NCBI GenBank assembly: GCA_964017185.1
Contig: OZ024870.1
Coordinates: forward strand, 61,544,812-61,608,811
Origin: Rugalucina vietnamica
Lineage: Eukaryota > Mollusca > Bivalvia > Lucinida > Lucinidae
Direction of reading: 5' to 3'
DNA length: 64,000 nucleotides
Part shown: in pieces, positions 48,901-59,629 of the stretch
How positions within the stretch are numbered: the stretch's first letter is position 1
Layout of the letters: each line of letters begins with the position of its first letter
Position numbers and translations under genes: made by a program
The notes under the pieces: model-generated
Database searches by the model: none
The model's input: the letters and a program-made list of their open reading frames with translations, nothing else
What the model was told of the DNA's origin: nothing

Positions 48901-51900
48901 AGCCTGCTTCTGTGACTGTACAGGTCAGTTTGTGTCAGACCTGGCCGGAAACCCCGAATACCGGTTTTCTTGCTTCGTGGCTCATTTTGTTTTTTATTCA
49001 TTTTGTTTTTAACTATTGTAATTCCTTGTGATTGACAGGCAGGTAATATAGGCCAAGCTAACTATGCAGCCACTAAGTCAGGGGTAATTGGTCTCACAAA
49101 AACAGCAGCCAAAGAACTGGCAAGGTAATATTTGAGCCTTCGCATGAGAAAACCAACAATTTGCATATGCGAAAACATAGGTGCAGACCAGCGCCTTTAT
49201 TATCGCTACACGGATAGTACAACCCCTCTTCTACTTAAATACAAAATTTCAAGCTTCTAGCCTGCTTCTGTGACTGTACAGGCTGCTTAGTGTCGGACCT
49301 GTCAAAAACCCAAATTATGGTTTTCTCAAGCATATGCTCATTTTTAATATTTTAGAACCAGCAATTATCAGCCAAAGCTGAAAACAAAGTCATACCATTG
49401 ATTTGTAATGTATTTGTGACTGCTTTTCTATTACACTGGTAGCAGTCAACACTGGCTCTCTGTTTGCTCTAAATATTAACAAAAACACTTACTTGACCTT
49501 TTGGATATACATGTATGGAAAACAAACATAGAATATACACGTGGCTGTCTGGCTGATGAATAAGTATGCATTTTTGTCGATAAATTGCATATGCAATAAC
49601 CAGAATTTAAAGTTTCTGATTGTTATAAGACAAATAAAGTTCGATGTGACCTTTAACCACCTTTCATATTAAACTTTTGTTACCATCAGGAAAACATGTC
49701 CATGTAAAGTATACCCCCTCAAACCCTACTTTTATATAGTAAAACTGGGGTATGCAGGGGTATACCTATTTTTCTTATTTTTGCTCCAAAACATAGATTG
49801 TGGGTACTCCTTAGAACCGCCTCGCCCCACAATCTATGTTTTGAGCAAAAATAAGAAAAATATCGAACATTTTCTACTAGTTAAGACAGGAATTGAGAAA
49901 AGTTAACAAGTACAGGCATTTTGTGAGGAAAAGGGTTTGACACTTGAACTAGGGGTAATTTGGTGTGCTGAATCCAAAAACCAATGTTGGCAAGTTGAGA
50001 AATGACGTCTTCATGTCCTAATTTGCATATTTTCAAAATGGCCGCCAAAATATCTAGAATCTGTTATATTGATGAAACGTTTCATTTGTTTGTCATGATC
50101 TGAGACTAAAATCACTTGAAATATATTGTTAGATGATTGCTTGACTAAATTACATAAATTTAAATGCAAAGAATTTTAGCCCGCATAGATAAACTCAATT
50201 ACACTATGAAAATAATGCATGGTTGCCATGGCAACTATTTATGTGTTTCTTGAGGAGGGGTGTAGCTACAAAATCGATCATATCGCTGCTGTTGCTCATC
50301 CTATGCCGCTGAGCCTGGTCTCGTTGTTAAGCTTAGACATATCCCTTTTCTCTTGTGGTAAGTAATGCAATTTATCTAATTTGCATATTCATGAATTGTA
50401 ATGAAAACATTAAAAATGGTTTAGAATCCATAAATAAACAATTTTCAGGCCCAAACCATCATTATGACAATGTTATTGCATAAGCAATATATCATGTGAC
50501 AAATATATATGGACCTATTTAAAAATTTTATCTCATTTGCATATTCATGAATATTAATTATAATGTTAAAAACTGGGGCCAACTGAAAACCAGGGGAAAA
50601 CTATTGCCATTAAAGGTCTTGGTGGGTTATAAGATGTTTCTTGCATTTTAGGACAAATTTTCATGGCTGCCAGTTTGGTCAGAGGGACCACTTAAATGCC
50701 TTAAAATATTGTCCTCAACAATGAACATATTTGCATGATGTAAAAATATTGTTTCCACGCCCATCCATTGTGTGATTCTATAGAATGGGGTGCACTTACA
50801 AAAATACCCATATCCTACCAATAGCATGCTCTAGAATACTATGATTGACCTGATAGTAGTGCTTGGACATAACGATTTAATGGTAATCCTAATATTCAAA
50901 TAATTGAATTTGCATATTCATGAATATTAATGAAAATAGTAAGAAATGGAAGGAATATCTTGGAAAAAATGTGGGGTGTACATACAAAATCACTTGTACC
51001 TGGGCTGTAAATAAACATAGGACGTTGAAAATGGTATCGAATTAGAGAAATATCACGGAAAAGTAAAGGCGGTATACCAACAAAGTTGCTTATATCTCCA
51101 CCGCTAATACCCTTAGAAGGATGAAAAATGGTACCCATAGAATGTTAGGACAATGTAGTCTGATAGATAAACAGCATCTGATTAAAACCATGTAGTCTGA
51201 TAGATAAACCATAGCTTATCAAAAGGCATGAATGCTACGAAAAATTGTAAAAATTACATACATAAAGTTGAAGGTTGTGCTCAAACAAAATCGCTTGTAT
51301 CTTGGTTGCTAACAAATACATGTATGCTTTATAAATCTGAACATATGGCAATAATAAATTGTATGTGCACTAGCAATAATTTGATGCCACTTTGAACTCT
51401 CTAAGTCTATTTGCAGTCCAGATATAAGCAATTTTATTGGTAAACCCCCATCATTTTCTGGTCATTTTTCTATTATTTATAAAGATTTTATTAACATTCA
51501 TACAACAAATATTTCAGATAAAGCAAATAGCAGATCATATGGTTATAGAACAATGTTTAAGCAATTGCTTGATACCAATTTCAGCTCTCTAGGTCTATCG
51601 GTAAGCATGATATGCACGTTTTTACGTGTATACCGCCTTATGCTTTTAGCATTTTTACCCCAATTCCTAAAGATGTTATTAATATTCATGAAAATAAAAA
51701 TCAAATGACTTATAAATTGTAATATAGGATGGCATAATATTGCCTTAACAACCATTTGATCATCATTCAGCACTTTAGGGCTTTGGGTTGCCAAGATACA
51801 AGCCATTTCTTACATTTACCCCTTTAATTTTTCCATTTTTTTCTGTCATGTTTTTAAAGATTTCATTAATATGCATGAAATTACAAATCCGATTAGTCTT

Positions 51901-54625
51901 ATATCATATTTCAGAGATATAGTACATTGCCGCAGCATTCATTTGATATCACTTTCGGCATCCTAGGTTCATTAACAGCCTGGGTACAGGTGTTTTTGTA
52001 CGTATACCCCCTATCTTTTTTTTCCACGATTTTTCTCCCATTATGATTTTTATTAATATTCATGAATATATGTTAATTCAATGATTTCAATATCAGTTAT
52101 GAAGGTTAAATTGCTATGTCAATGCAATACTACCAGACCAATCATAGTATTCTAAAGTATGCTTTTGGTGGGACATGGGTATTTTTGTAAGTTCATCCCA
52201 TTCTATAGAATCACACTAGGGGTGGTTGTGGAAACAATATGATGTTTACATCATGCGAATGTGTTCATTGTTGAAGACAACTTTTTATGGCATTTAATTG
52301 GCCCATCTGACCAAACTGGCAACTATGAAAATTTGTCCTAAAATGCAAAAACGATCATATAACGCACCAAAAACCTTTCAATGGCAATTGTTTTTCCCTG
52401 GTTTTCGCCCCTATGTTTTGACATTTCAATTAATATTCATGAATATGCTAATGAGATGAGTTTCATATTGATTATTGGCATCAATATATTTGTCATATGG
52501 TATTACTGGTGCAATAACAAGTTGTCATGATAGCTTTTTTCTGCATGAAAATTGTTTACTAAAGTCTTATGGATTTTAAAGCCGTTTTAATATTTTCATT
52601 AAATTCATGAATATGCAAATTCGATAATTTGCATTACTTACCAAATGATCAAAAGGCTATAGCTATGCTTTACAGTGAGACCAGGTGCTGTGATCTAGGA
52701 CTTGTTACAGTGGAACTAAGATCACTTTTGTAGGTACAAGTAGAAAAGCCTACACCCCTGCCCCCTCCGCACCCCCACCTCAGCCTTTTAATTTTTGAGA
52801 TTTTTTTTATTCATTAAAGACCTTCTAATCATTATAAAATGTTATTTTTATTATTTTGTAGCAGTTTGGAATCCTAAACATCTACTAATTTGCAGCAATT
52901 GATGTTTTTTTCTTAATTTTGGCGGCCATCTTGGAAATATGCAAATTAGATGGTGAAGGAGCCATTTCGCAGCTTGCCAACATTGGTTTTTGGATTCAGC
53001 ATACCCGAATACCCCTAGAGATGATCTCAAACCCTTTTCCTCACAAAATGCCTGTACCTTCATAACGAAGCGTCTTTTCTCATTTTCTGTCTTAACTATA
53101 CTGAAAATTTTCATTTTTTACAACTTTAGAAATCACTGTATATTGCATGGGCATGTTTTCGTAATGCTTTCTTAAAGGTATGGCATTCGAGTCAACTGTA
53201 TATTGCCTGGTTTCATAGAAACTCCAATGACAGATGCAGTGCCAGACAAGGTCATACAGACAATGAAATCACTTATTCCTCAGGGACGGCTGGGACAGCC
53301 AGAAGGTAACCACATATGGTTGGTTGACTTGGGGTGTAATATTTCACCAACAGTTTAAAGTCTCCTCTAAAATACCCAGTTTCGAACCCATGACTATGCT
53401 TTAAGGAAAGGGACTGAACAACTGCATATAGAATCAAAGGTTAAAACATTGTTTTAAATATGCATAAAATATTCTTTTAAACTTACAAAAATTCTTTGAA
53501 ACATGCAACAAATGTCCCAAATATTGAAACTGCCTTAAAATTGGTGACATCTACTTGCATTAAATGGCTCTTCAGGTTAGAAATAAAACATTATGGATAA
53601 AAGAAAAAGATTCTAACAAAGTTCATTCAATATGAGAACTACTTAATAAATTCTAGCCAATCCAAATGATTTGTGTGTCTATTCAACAGAGTTGGCTGAA
53701 GCCTGTTTGTACCTGGCCTCAGATATGAGCAGCTATGTCACAGGAGCAACATTAGAAGTCACAGGTAGGTGGTAGATAATATTTTTGTTCATTGATAAAA
53801 AAACTGAAAAAAAAAAAAATATTTTTGCATGTACTAAAGTAGGGATGAGTTAATTGAGAGCTTCTTGGAGCTTATGCTCTAGATAGCTGTTTATGTAAAT
53901 GTATTTCCATAAAACAGACTTAGAGGTAAAAAGATTACACGATATTGGCAGTGGAAAACAAGGATTTTTGTCAAAGTAGAATTTATGTCGGTTTCCACAT
54001 TACGAAGCATATTGTAAACTGTATAAAAAGTGATATTTATTTTACTGACATGTAGGAACTTAGTTCAGGTGACTGCCCATATGATATTATAAGAATCTTA
54101 CATGAGTGTCAGGTATAGATAGACAAATCTGTCCCAAGGGTCACATTTTGGCATCATGAGGCTCGACGAGCAATGCCAAACTGTGACCCAAGGGACAGAT
54201 TTGTCTATCCATACCTTACACGCATGGTGGATTCTTTTTTTTTTTGCACGCCTTAATGCAGCGAAGCTTGGTTTTCATACTATTTACCTAGAAAAATGTG
54301 ACAATCGTGGCGTCCGCCATTTTGAATAAAACGTTTTGATGTCATTGTGACGTGTGCGCTTAGCGACTAAATTACTTGAGGCCCTATACAACCATTGTTA
54401 ATAAAGAACACTTGAACGCAGGGTGCGACCGGAGTGAGATAACAAGGGTGAGATAAGAATTTCTCACATGGGGTAAAACGTAGGATTTCTCTGTCTGGTG
54501 TGCAAGAAATTGTTTACCCTTCTCAACAGAAAGCTCTGACAGGTACTACATGTGAGATGTGACTATTTTTAACTGAAGGTACATTTTGTATTTTCTTTTC
54601 TTTCACAGGTGGTTTATTAATGTGA
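42943..54625 (+). CDS. HSD17B8: HSD17B8, 17-beta-hydroxysteroid dehydrogenase 8 / mitochondrial 3-ketoacyl-ACP reductase alpha subunit (8 exons, complete)
   Basis: Exons: 42943-42991, 46060-46179, 46671-46867, 47807-47902, 49039-49124, 53178-53305, 53690-53764, 54609-54625. They sum to 768 nt, 255 aa plus TGA (human 261 aa). This is a classical SDR: the cofactor motif VTGAGSGIG (residues 15-23) is assembled across the exon 1/2 join. NSAGIT is in exon 3. The catalytic Ser150 (NISS), Tyr163 and Lys167 (YAATK) are correctly spaced, and [10 protein letters not shown] is in exon 6. The C-terminus EVTGGLLM matches vertebrate HSD17B8. In vertebrates HSD17B8 pairs with CBR4 as the ketoacyl-ACP reductase of mitochondrial fatty-acid synthesis and can oxidise estradiol. 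FabG-like paralogues are the alternative, but exon-wise similarity favours HSD17B8. Exons 4 and 5 are each followed within 8 bp by a MITE; exon 6 is preceded by a composite transposon. Likely poly(A) signal AATAAA at 55648. Confidence 0.94.
43385..43558. repeat. CGACATTTTCGAC inverted-end repeat
   Basis: TTTCGTCGAAAATTACATTT at the left and CACATTTTCGACAAAATGTC at the right, with CCCTAACCCTAG inside. Confidence 0.45.
43565..43925. repeat. Repeat family C (GC-richer, GGGGATT/AGGGCTTT words)
   Basis: Begins CCCCCGGGAGAGGGCGGGGG; contains GTGGTAGTCATTTGTATCCC. Short frames across it are not conserved. Confidence 0.5.
44255..44705. repeat. Two further family C pieces
   Basis: CCCGGAGGGCCAGGGCTTTT ... 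GGATACAAATGACTGGTGCA (to 44430) and TGCACTAGTCATTTGTCACA ... CCCACCCTTCGGGAACTGC (44593-44705) are in opposite orientations. Confidence 0.5.
44706..45480. other. HSD17B8 intron 1, unassigned part
   Basis: AT-rich; no repeat structure or gene recognised. Confidence 0.4.
45481..45726. mobile_element. MITE family B, full copy
   Basis: Ends GAAAACATGCCCATGTAATG / CATGGACATGTACTCCTG; central palindrome AAACATACAATGTGGGTACA ... GAGTACCCACAATGTATGTT around GAGGCGGTTCTAA. Confidence 0.85.
45728..45959. mobile_element. 232 bp palindromic MITE with GGGCCCAGTTGTTCAAA ends
   Basis: Left GGGCCCAGTTGTTCAAA, right TTTGAACAACTGGGCCC. Inner inverted pair AATACACTGTTATTTTTTGT and its complement flanks the centre. 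It abuts the family B copy directly. Confidence 0.9.
46251..46473. mobile_element. MITE family A, full-length copy, HSD17B8 intron 2
   Basis: TAGCCATTGCGTGAGAAAAC left, GGTTTTCTTATGTGGCGGCT right; inner hairpin GCTGATCAGCTGTGCAGTTA. 72 bp behind exon 2. Confidence 0.88.
47023..47293. mobile_element. MITE family B, full copy (gives the empty site for the 49688 composite)
   Basis: GAAAACACGCCCATGCAATA start, AAAATTTTCAGTAGGAAAAG junction region, central ACATAGATTGTGGGTACACA palindrome, CATGGACATGTTTTCCTG end. Confidence 0.88.
47413..47648. mobile_element. MITE family A, best-preserved copy, HSD17B8 intron 3
   Basis: TGAGCCGTCTCGTGGGAAAA and TTTTCCCATGAGATGGCTCA, TA on both flanks; 65 nt near-perfect inner hairpin at 47548-47612 (GCGAAAACAAAGGCGCTGAT stem). 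Confidence 0.93.
47911..48116. mobile_element. MITE family A copy starting 8 bp after HSD17B8 exon 4
   Basis: TGAGCCGCCTCGTGGGAAAA left, TTTTCACATGAGGCGACTCA right; part of the inner hairpin deleted. Only GTAAGATA separates it from the exon. Confidence 0.93.
48740..48984. mobile_element. MITE family A copy, HSD17B8 intron 4
   Basis: TGAGCAGCGTCATGAGAAAA left, TTTTCTTGCTTCGTGGCTCA right; inner GATCAGCTTTGCAGTATTTG hairpin. Confidence 0.88.
49133..49340. mobile_element. MITE family A copy starting 8 bp after HSD17B8 exon 5
   Basis: TGAGCCTTCGCATGAGAAAA left, TTTTCTCAAGCATATGCTCA right. Only GTAATATT separates it from the exon; hairpin half deleted. Confidence 0.92.
49688..53161. mobile_element. 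MITE family B copy split by a 3.2 kb palindromic transposon, HSD17B8 intron 5
   Basis: 49688-49877 and 53099-53161 are the two parts of one family B copy (AGGAAAACATGTCCATG left end; GCATGGGCATGTTTTCG right end). They join at TAC in the order seen in the intact copy at 47023 (opposite strand). Confidence 0.85.
49878..53098. mobile_element. 3.2 kb fully palindromic transposon-like element with ~185 bp internal units
   Basis: Ends TAGTTAAGACAG / CTGTCTTAACTA, flanked by TAC on both sides (49875-49877, 53099-53101). The left arm to about 51480 pairs with the right arm throughout; shared blocks include CCAATGTTGGCAAG, GGTAAGTAATGCAA, TTTGCATATTCATGAAT and CCATTCTATAGAATCACA-like. AT(T/A)AATATTCATGAA recurs in the right arm near 51675, 51865, 52050, 52428 and 52600. 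No transposase frame. Confidence 0.85.
54095..54520. repeat. Palindromic repeat in HSD17B8 intron 7
   Basis: GTATAGATAGACAAATCTGT CCC... pairs with GGGACAGATTTGTCTATCCA over about 110 bp (54112-54222). A flank with CCGCCATTTTGAATAAAACG and GAGTGAGATAACAAGGGTGA may belong to the same element. Confidence 0.6.
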
Positions 54626-54774
54626 TTGTGACTATGGGACCTTAACAACTGTGATATCTGATCAAGGGTTTTGAGCTACCAAAGAATTATAACAAGCTGA
54701 GCTTCTATAAAATCAATGCTGTCTTTCACAGCTCTTGGATTCCATTTGCCCTTTTAAGAACAGCGGCTGTCAGA

Positions 54775-55006
54775 TGAGCCGCCTCATGGGAAAACCAACA
54801 ATTTGCATATGCGAAAACAAAGGCGCAGATCAGCTGATCAGCGCCTTTGTTTTCGATACAGGGATAGTACAATCCCTCTACTTCCTAAATAGTAAATACG
54901 AAATTTCATGCTTCTAGCTGTCTTCTGTTACTGTCACAGTGTGCAGTCCGGTTTGTGTCGGACCTGGTCGAAAACCACATTGTTGGTTTTTCCACGAGGT
55001 GGCTCA
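54775..55006. mobile_element. MITE family A copy inside the HSD17B8 3' UTR
   Basis: TGAGCCGCCTCATGGGAAAA left, TTTTTCCACGAGGTGGCTCA right. The inner palindrome CGAAAACAAAGGCGC (54812-54826) pairs with 54841-54855, and the 12 nt between is itself GATCAGCTGATC. Confidence 0.92.
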
Positions 55007-55647
55007 CAGCATGATTTCCTTCTGAGTCTTGGTCAAAACTCATAGTCACTGTATTAGCCTCAATCAAATGAGCTTATGATTGACAAATGGGCTACAACAC
55101 GAGAAAATGTACCGATATATTGAGTATTATGAAAAAAATTATTTAAATGTATAATGATTCTGGAGTACTAATCTTTATTTAACTGAAATATAACTGATAA
55201 AAATCACATGATTTTTTTGCTTATGCGCAGTTTTGTACTAGTAATGTCAGAATATCCAGAGGTACATTTTGGCGCATTGAGGTTCAAATATGTTTAAACT
55301 GCTTACAAACTTGCCAGTCAATGACAGTTTTAAATGGAGAATGCTGTTTTATAAAGGCAAAACTGGAAATTCAAAACATACTGACAGTTTGCTGTACTTT
55401 TTGGCTGCATTAAATACTCAAATCGAGTGATTTGCCTGCCATATATTCTGCTGGGAAAATAATGAAATACTGTAGGAAAATTAAGTATGTTTTCAGAGCT
55501 CTGAATTCTTCTATAGTGTGCTGAGCACTTAACAGAGGAGGGCACTCAGCTGTAGTATTAAAGAAATCAGCTGTTTATATTTTTTTCATTTACATATCTT
55601 TCAATATAATTGGAATATCAACTGTCAGATTTGAAAATCAGACAATG

Positions 55648-55653
55648 AATAAA
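55648..55653 (+). terminator. Candidate poly(A) signal of HSD17B8
   Basis: AATAAA in AATGAATAAAATTTTG, about 1.0 kb after the stop codon; first clear signal downstream of the in-UTR MITE. Confidence 0.4.
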
Positions 55654-56097
55654 ATTTTGTATCAAAATTGATCATGTGTTTTCATTTTACACAGCACCCA
55701 TGGTTCATTTGATTATGAAGATGTCAACAGTGGTAGAATGGCAATTCAAGTTTTCTCTTTTAGCCTTTTAGGTTATTTAGCCAAGTCACACTCACATTTT
55801 ACGCGTAGTGCAGTCAGTTACAATAATTCTTCACCACACCATTCCTGAACAAACTTCCCAGAAGCAGATTACCTCTACACATTTTACCATTAACGGACAA
55901 AAGCTCCTTCTGAAGATTTGGTGGTAGAAATACTTAATGATGGAATTATCACAATACTGGATGTATGGAATAGCCTCTGTGTTGCATATAAAATTTAGTG
56001 GCCTCGCTACCTCTGCTGCTTCTGTTCGACATATCTATTTGACTATCACAGAAAAGAACAAATACATGGTAAATTCCATAGTATTCATTTAATAACC
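55654..56097. other. Spacer between the convergent HSD17B8 and DNTTIP2 genes
   Basis: No gene or repeat recognised; ATTAAA on the minus strand (56088-56093) is a possible DNTTIP2 poly(A) signal. Confidence 0.4.
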
Positions 56098-58269
56098 CTA
56101 TTTAGCTTTCTTTTTCTTTCTAAGTCTTTTCATTCTCTGATATGGTCCCTTCCCTAGTCTCTTCATTTCCTGAATCTCTTCGTACTTCCTCTTGTTATAC
56201 CTAGAACACACAGAGAAAGCAAACATTTTATGGAAAAAAATCACAGAAACTGTACAGCTGACCAGCACATTGTCTTTTTTTTTATTTGAAAATTCAGATC
56301 TCTACACATCTTTCCCAGCATATATTGAAGGGTGTCAGTGGTGTCAATAATAAGCAAATTTTAGGCCTTATTTTAATTGATTCACACTGTTGTCTATATT
56401 AAACTTCAAGCAAGTACCTATCTTCTCATTCTTCTGTGGTGAAACACAATGGTTTGCTAAGGACAGCCTTTTCAAAGACATCTTTTTTATCTTTTCTGAC
56501 AGTGGGATTCAATTTTGTACATGTATGGTAAGGCTGAGATAAAACAAATTTTATGGAAACATTCTTAACACTGTGCCTGCTTTATTCATCCGTCTTACCG
56601 TCTAAATTCAGCATCAGCAAGCAGCTCCTCAACCATGGTTGACTTGCGCTGTTTCTTTGGTATACGAGAACTGTAGAAATCAGCAGGAGCCTCAACAACC
56701 TGACCAAACTGTAACACAGAAACATTGATATAAATGAGTCGTCTCGTGGGAAAACCAACAGTGTGGTTTCCAACCAGGTCCGACACAAACCGGCCTGTAC
56801 AAGCACAGAAAAGAGCTAGAATCTTGAAATTTGAAAGTTAAGTAGAGGACTTGTACTATCAGAGTAGCGAAAACAAAGGCGCTGATCAGCTTCACGGTTA
56901 CCGCGAAGCTGATCTGCGCCTTTGTTTTCGCTTATGCAGATTGTTGGTTTTTCCATGGGGCGGCTCAAATAGTTGAACAATCATAAGTGTTCATATATTG
57001 AATCCATGACAACAGGCCAGGTTGTGTCACAATTTAACCATGATTCTTTTTCTACATATACGGCTATTGTCCCACCTATGTTATCATGACATTGTTAATC
57101 CTAATGTTAAAACCTAAGTAATCTGCAAGTTTCATCCACTAGCTAATAAGATCTAATTTTAATGCTTCAAGTACATGTATATGCCATTCCACTAACGATT
57201 AGTTTTTATATGGTGTTCCTCTTACTCCTTGTGTCATGCTGCGTAGATTTGCAGGAAAACTGCATTCTGTTGAATACGTGCTATTAAAAGGCTTAAATAT
57301 ACAAAGTACTACAACAATGCTGCACGTGCATCCATTCAATGAAATATTTAGCAGACAAGCTGTATGTAAAATTGATGTCTACCTTCTAGGTTCAGCCTAG
57401 ACAACCCATCAGTTTACCTGAAAGTACTTTGGAGCAACTTTAGTGTCACTAGACTTGTAGAATCTCTTTGGATCAAGAGCCTTCCTCATCTGTAGAACTT
57501 CAAGATCGTGTTTTCTCTCCTCTGTTATCTCAGGCGCCGCCATATGGAACCATTTCTCTCCCTTAGTCTTCTCACGTTCCAGCTGATACATAACAAAAAC
57601 AGTACAAATTTAGCTTATGATAAATTTATAAACAAATAGATTGAGTTAATAATAATGTTATTTTATTGGTCAGTTTGGTCACAGGCACTTGAAGTTATAT
57701 TAGTGACCCACAAATCATCAGACAGTGTCTAAACTCTAAGGTCAACATAAATATATTGACTCAATATATATATTGACATATGTTTGACATATACCATGAT
57801 TATAATACAATATATAGGACTTAAAGCGCCTGACACTTGGTCTTAGTCTTCCTTTTTAATAAGCTATGTCAATACGGAGCAGCCACTTCCAAGGTACTTA
57901 GCCAATACTATGGGGAGTTTAAGTGTCTTGCTAAAAGTCACAACATTAATTTGATGGGCTTCAAATCCTTAATGTTTCCCTCCAGTCTTACACAACCGCA
58001 ATGCTACTGTGTCCCCTAAAACAGTACATATCAAAATGTGAAAAGGATAATTACACATGCTATAATCATCACTTTCTGAACATTATAAACACAAAGTGTG
58101 ATATTTTCTTTTCAACAGAAATCAATTATTCATGGGAGAGTATTAATTTTGGCAAATGGACAAAATAATATCAAACCTTTCGTTGTTTGTGTTTCTGTCT
58201 TTGACTTTCAAAAGGACTGACTGTGTCTTGCTTCTCAAAGTCATCAGAAATCACACATTTTTTCATAAT
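56098..58269 (-). CDS. DNTTIP2: DNTTIP2 (TdIF2), C-terminal Fcf2 pre-rRNA processing domain, partial
   Basis: Minus-strand exons in transcript order: 58269-58177, 57582-57418, 56708-56599, 56200-56098 (TAG at 56098-56100). They join in frame to about 156 aa. The Fcf2 domain is clear: EKWFHMAAPEIT, then LDPKRFYKSSD, APKYFQ, ADFYSSRIPKKQRK, STMVEELLADAEFRRYNKRKY and a basic tail RMKRLRKKKKAK. These match the C-terminus of vertebrate DNTTIP2 and yeast Fcf2, a nucleolar small-subunit processome factor. The first visible exon starts phase 0 at IMKKCVISDDF and has an acceptor (TTTCAG), so further 5' exons must exist. The family is usually several hundred residues long with a poorly conserved acidic N-terminus, which I could not identify upstream; satellite and LINE sequence begins about 300 bp away. 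A MITE lies 26 bp upstream of the third exon. ATTAAA sits just past the stop. Confidence 0.9.
56735..56967. mobile_element. MITE family A copy in a DNTTIP2 intron
   Basis: TGAGTCGTCTCGTGGGAAAA left, TTTTTCCATGGGGCGGCTCA right; inner hairpin GCGCTGATCAGCTTCACGGT. It ends 26 bp upstream of the third visible DNTTIP2 exon in transcript sense. Confidence 0.92.
57880..58020 (-). repeat. SINE fragment (core plus decayed tRNA head)
   Basis: CCAATACTATGGGGAGTTTA and GTGTCTTGCTAAAAGTCACA match the core of the SINE at 41876; the tRNA-like part is decayed. Confidence 0.65.
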
Positions 58270-58489
58270 CTGAAATACAACGCCAATATATAAACTGACA
58301 TCGGATCCGTTCATATTCTGTAATGTCTGTATTCTTGCTTGGTATAGAAAATATTGCATTTCTTTGATGCATGCATTACCCTGCCTGCTTGTCTGCTGTC
58401 AAGAGAAACGAATTGAAACTAGAAAATGTGTTTATGAAACACTATGCTCCCAATGGGTACATCACTTCAAGATGTGACAATGTCTGAAA

Positions 58490-59040
58490 ATTGAAAAGTT
58501 CAAATTGCAAAATAGTGACAAAAATTAATCTGAGGTCAGTATATCCCAACGATATGCATATCTTCAAAACATGGTCACAATGTCTGTAAAGTTTCAAAAG
58601 TGTCGTTATTTAACTGTAGGAGGAGTTGCGCACACAAGGTACCCTCTATCCATTCACTAAAATGCCCGAAAAAATGACTAAGTTCAAATTGTGAAAAAAT
58701 GACCAAAAAATAATCCAAGGATTATACCCAAATAATATGCATATCTTCAAAGCATGGTCACAACATAAGTAAATTTTCAAGAGAATTGGTATTAAACTGT
58801 AGGAGGAGTTGGGCACACAAGGTACCCACTGTCCATTCACTTCCACTGCCAAAATGCCCCAAAAATGGCTAAGTTCAAATTGCGAAAAAAGTGACAAAAA
58901 TTAATCTGAGGATTATATCCAAACAATATGCATATCTTCAAGGCATTTTCATAACATCTGTAAAGTTTCAAGAGAATCAGTATTAAAATGTAGGAGGAGT
59001 TGCACACACAAGGTACCCATTATCTGTTCACTTTATCAAG
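58490..59040. repeat. ~190 bp satellite-like units, first block
   Basis: TGTAGGAGGAGTTG recurs at about 58615, 58798 and 58990; between them ATATGCATATCTTCAAARCA and GGTCACAA recur. Units are 80-90% alike by eye. Confidence 0.8.
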
Positions 59041-59321
59041 AATTAACTAGAAATTGGCTGCAAGCAAGGCTTTCAGTATACCCCCCGCAAAGTTATCTGG
59101 AGCTGGCCAATAACTTCCTAAGTCAAACATGCAGAAAATTTGTCAAAGATATCTTTTCAGCATTATAATTCTTCATGTACATCCTCAGTATGCCAGTCAC
59201 ATCTATAAGATATTAAAAGAATATATTGAAAGCTTGAGGTTCATTATTGTATATAAGCAATGGTCAAGAAATGGCTATGTTGAAAAATGATGTAAATTTG
59301 TCAAAAATCACTTTTTCAGTA

Positions 59322-59509
59322 CAGTACAACCTCATTATAACGCTATCTTTGGGGTCCATAGACGCAGACCGTGTTATAAGTGAAACCGTGTTATAATGAG
59401 GTTACATACTATAGACATATAGTAAAATAATCAATTTGGGATCCATGACATGGCCGTGTTATAATGAAAACCGCATTATAGTGAGGCGTGTTATAATGAG
59501 GTTGTACTG
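59322..59509. mobile_element. 188 bp Tigger/pogo-like MITE
   Basis: CAGTACAACCTCATTATAAC and GTTATAATGAGGTTGTACTG are inverted ends, flanked by TA on both sides. The interior repeats GTGTTATAA. TA target and CAGT termini are typical of pogo/Tigger derivatives. Confidence 0.85.
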
Positions 59510-59629
59510 TACTATAATCATTCATGCACATCTTCAATATGTGTGGAACATGTCTGCAAAGAATTGAAAAGAAATACTGAAAGCCCTAGGAGGAGTTGAT
59601 TTCACAAACTATGCATTGGTTAATTACCA

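Noticed and set aside
46671..54625. Bacterial FabG or CBR4 as identity of the SDR gene
   Set aside because: Spliced structure, EVTGGLLM C-terminus and the [18 protein letters not shown] block fit HSD17B8 better; CBR4 differs in these blocks.
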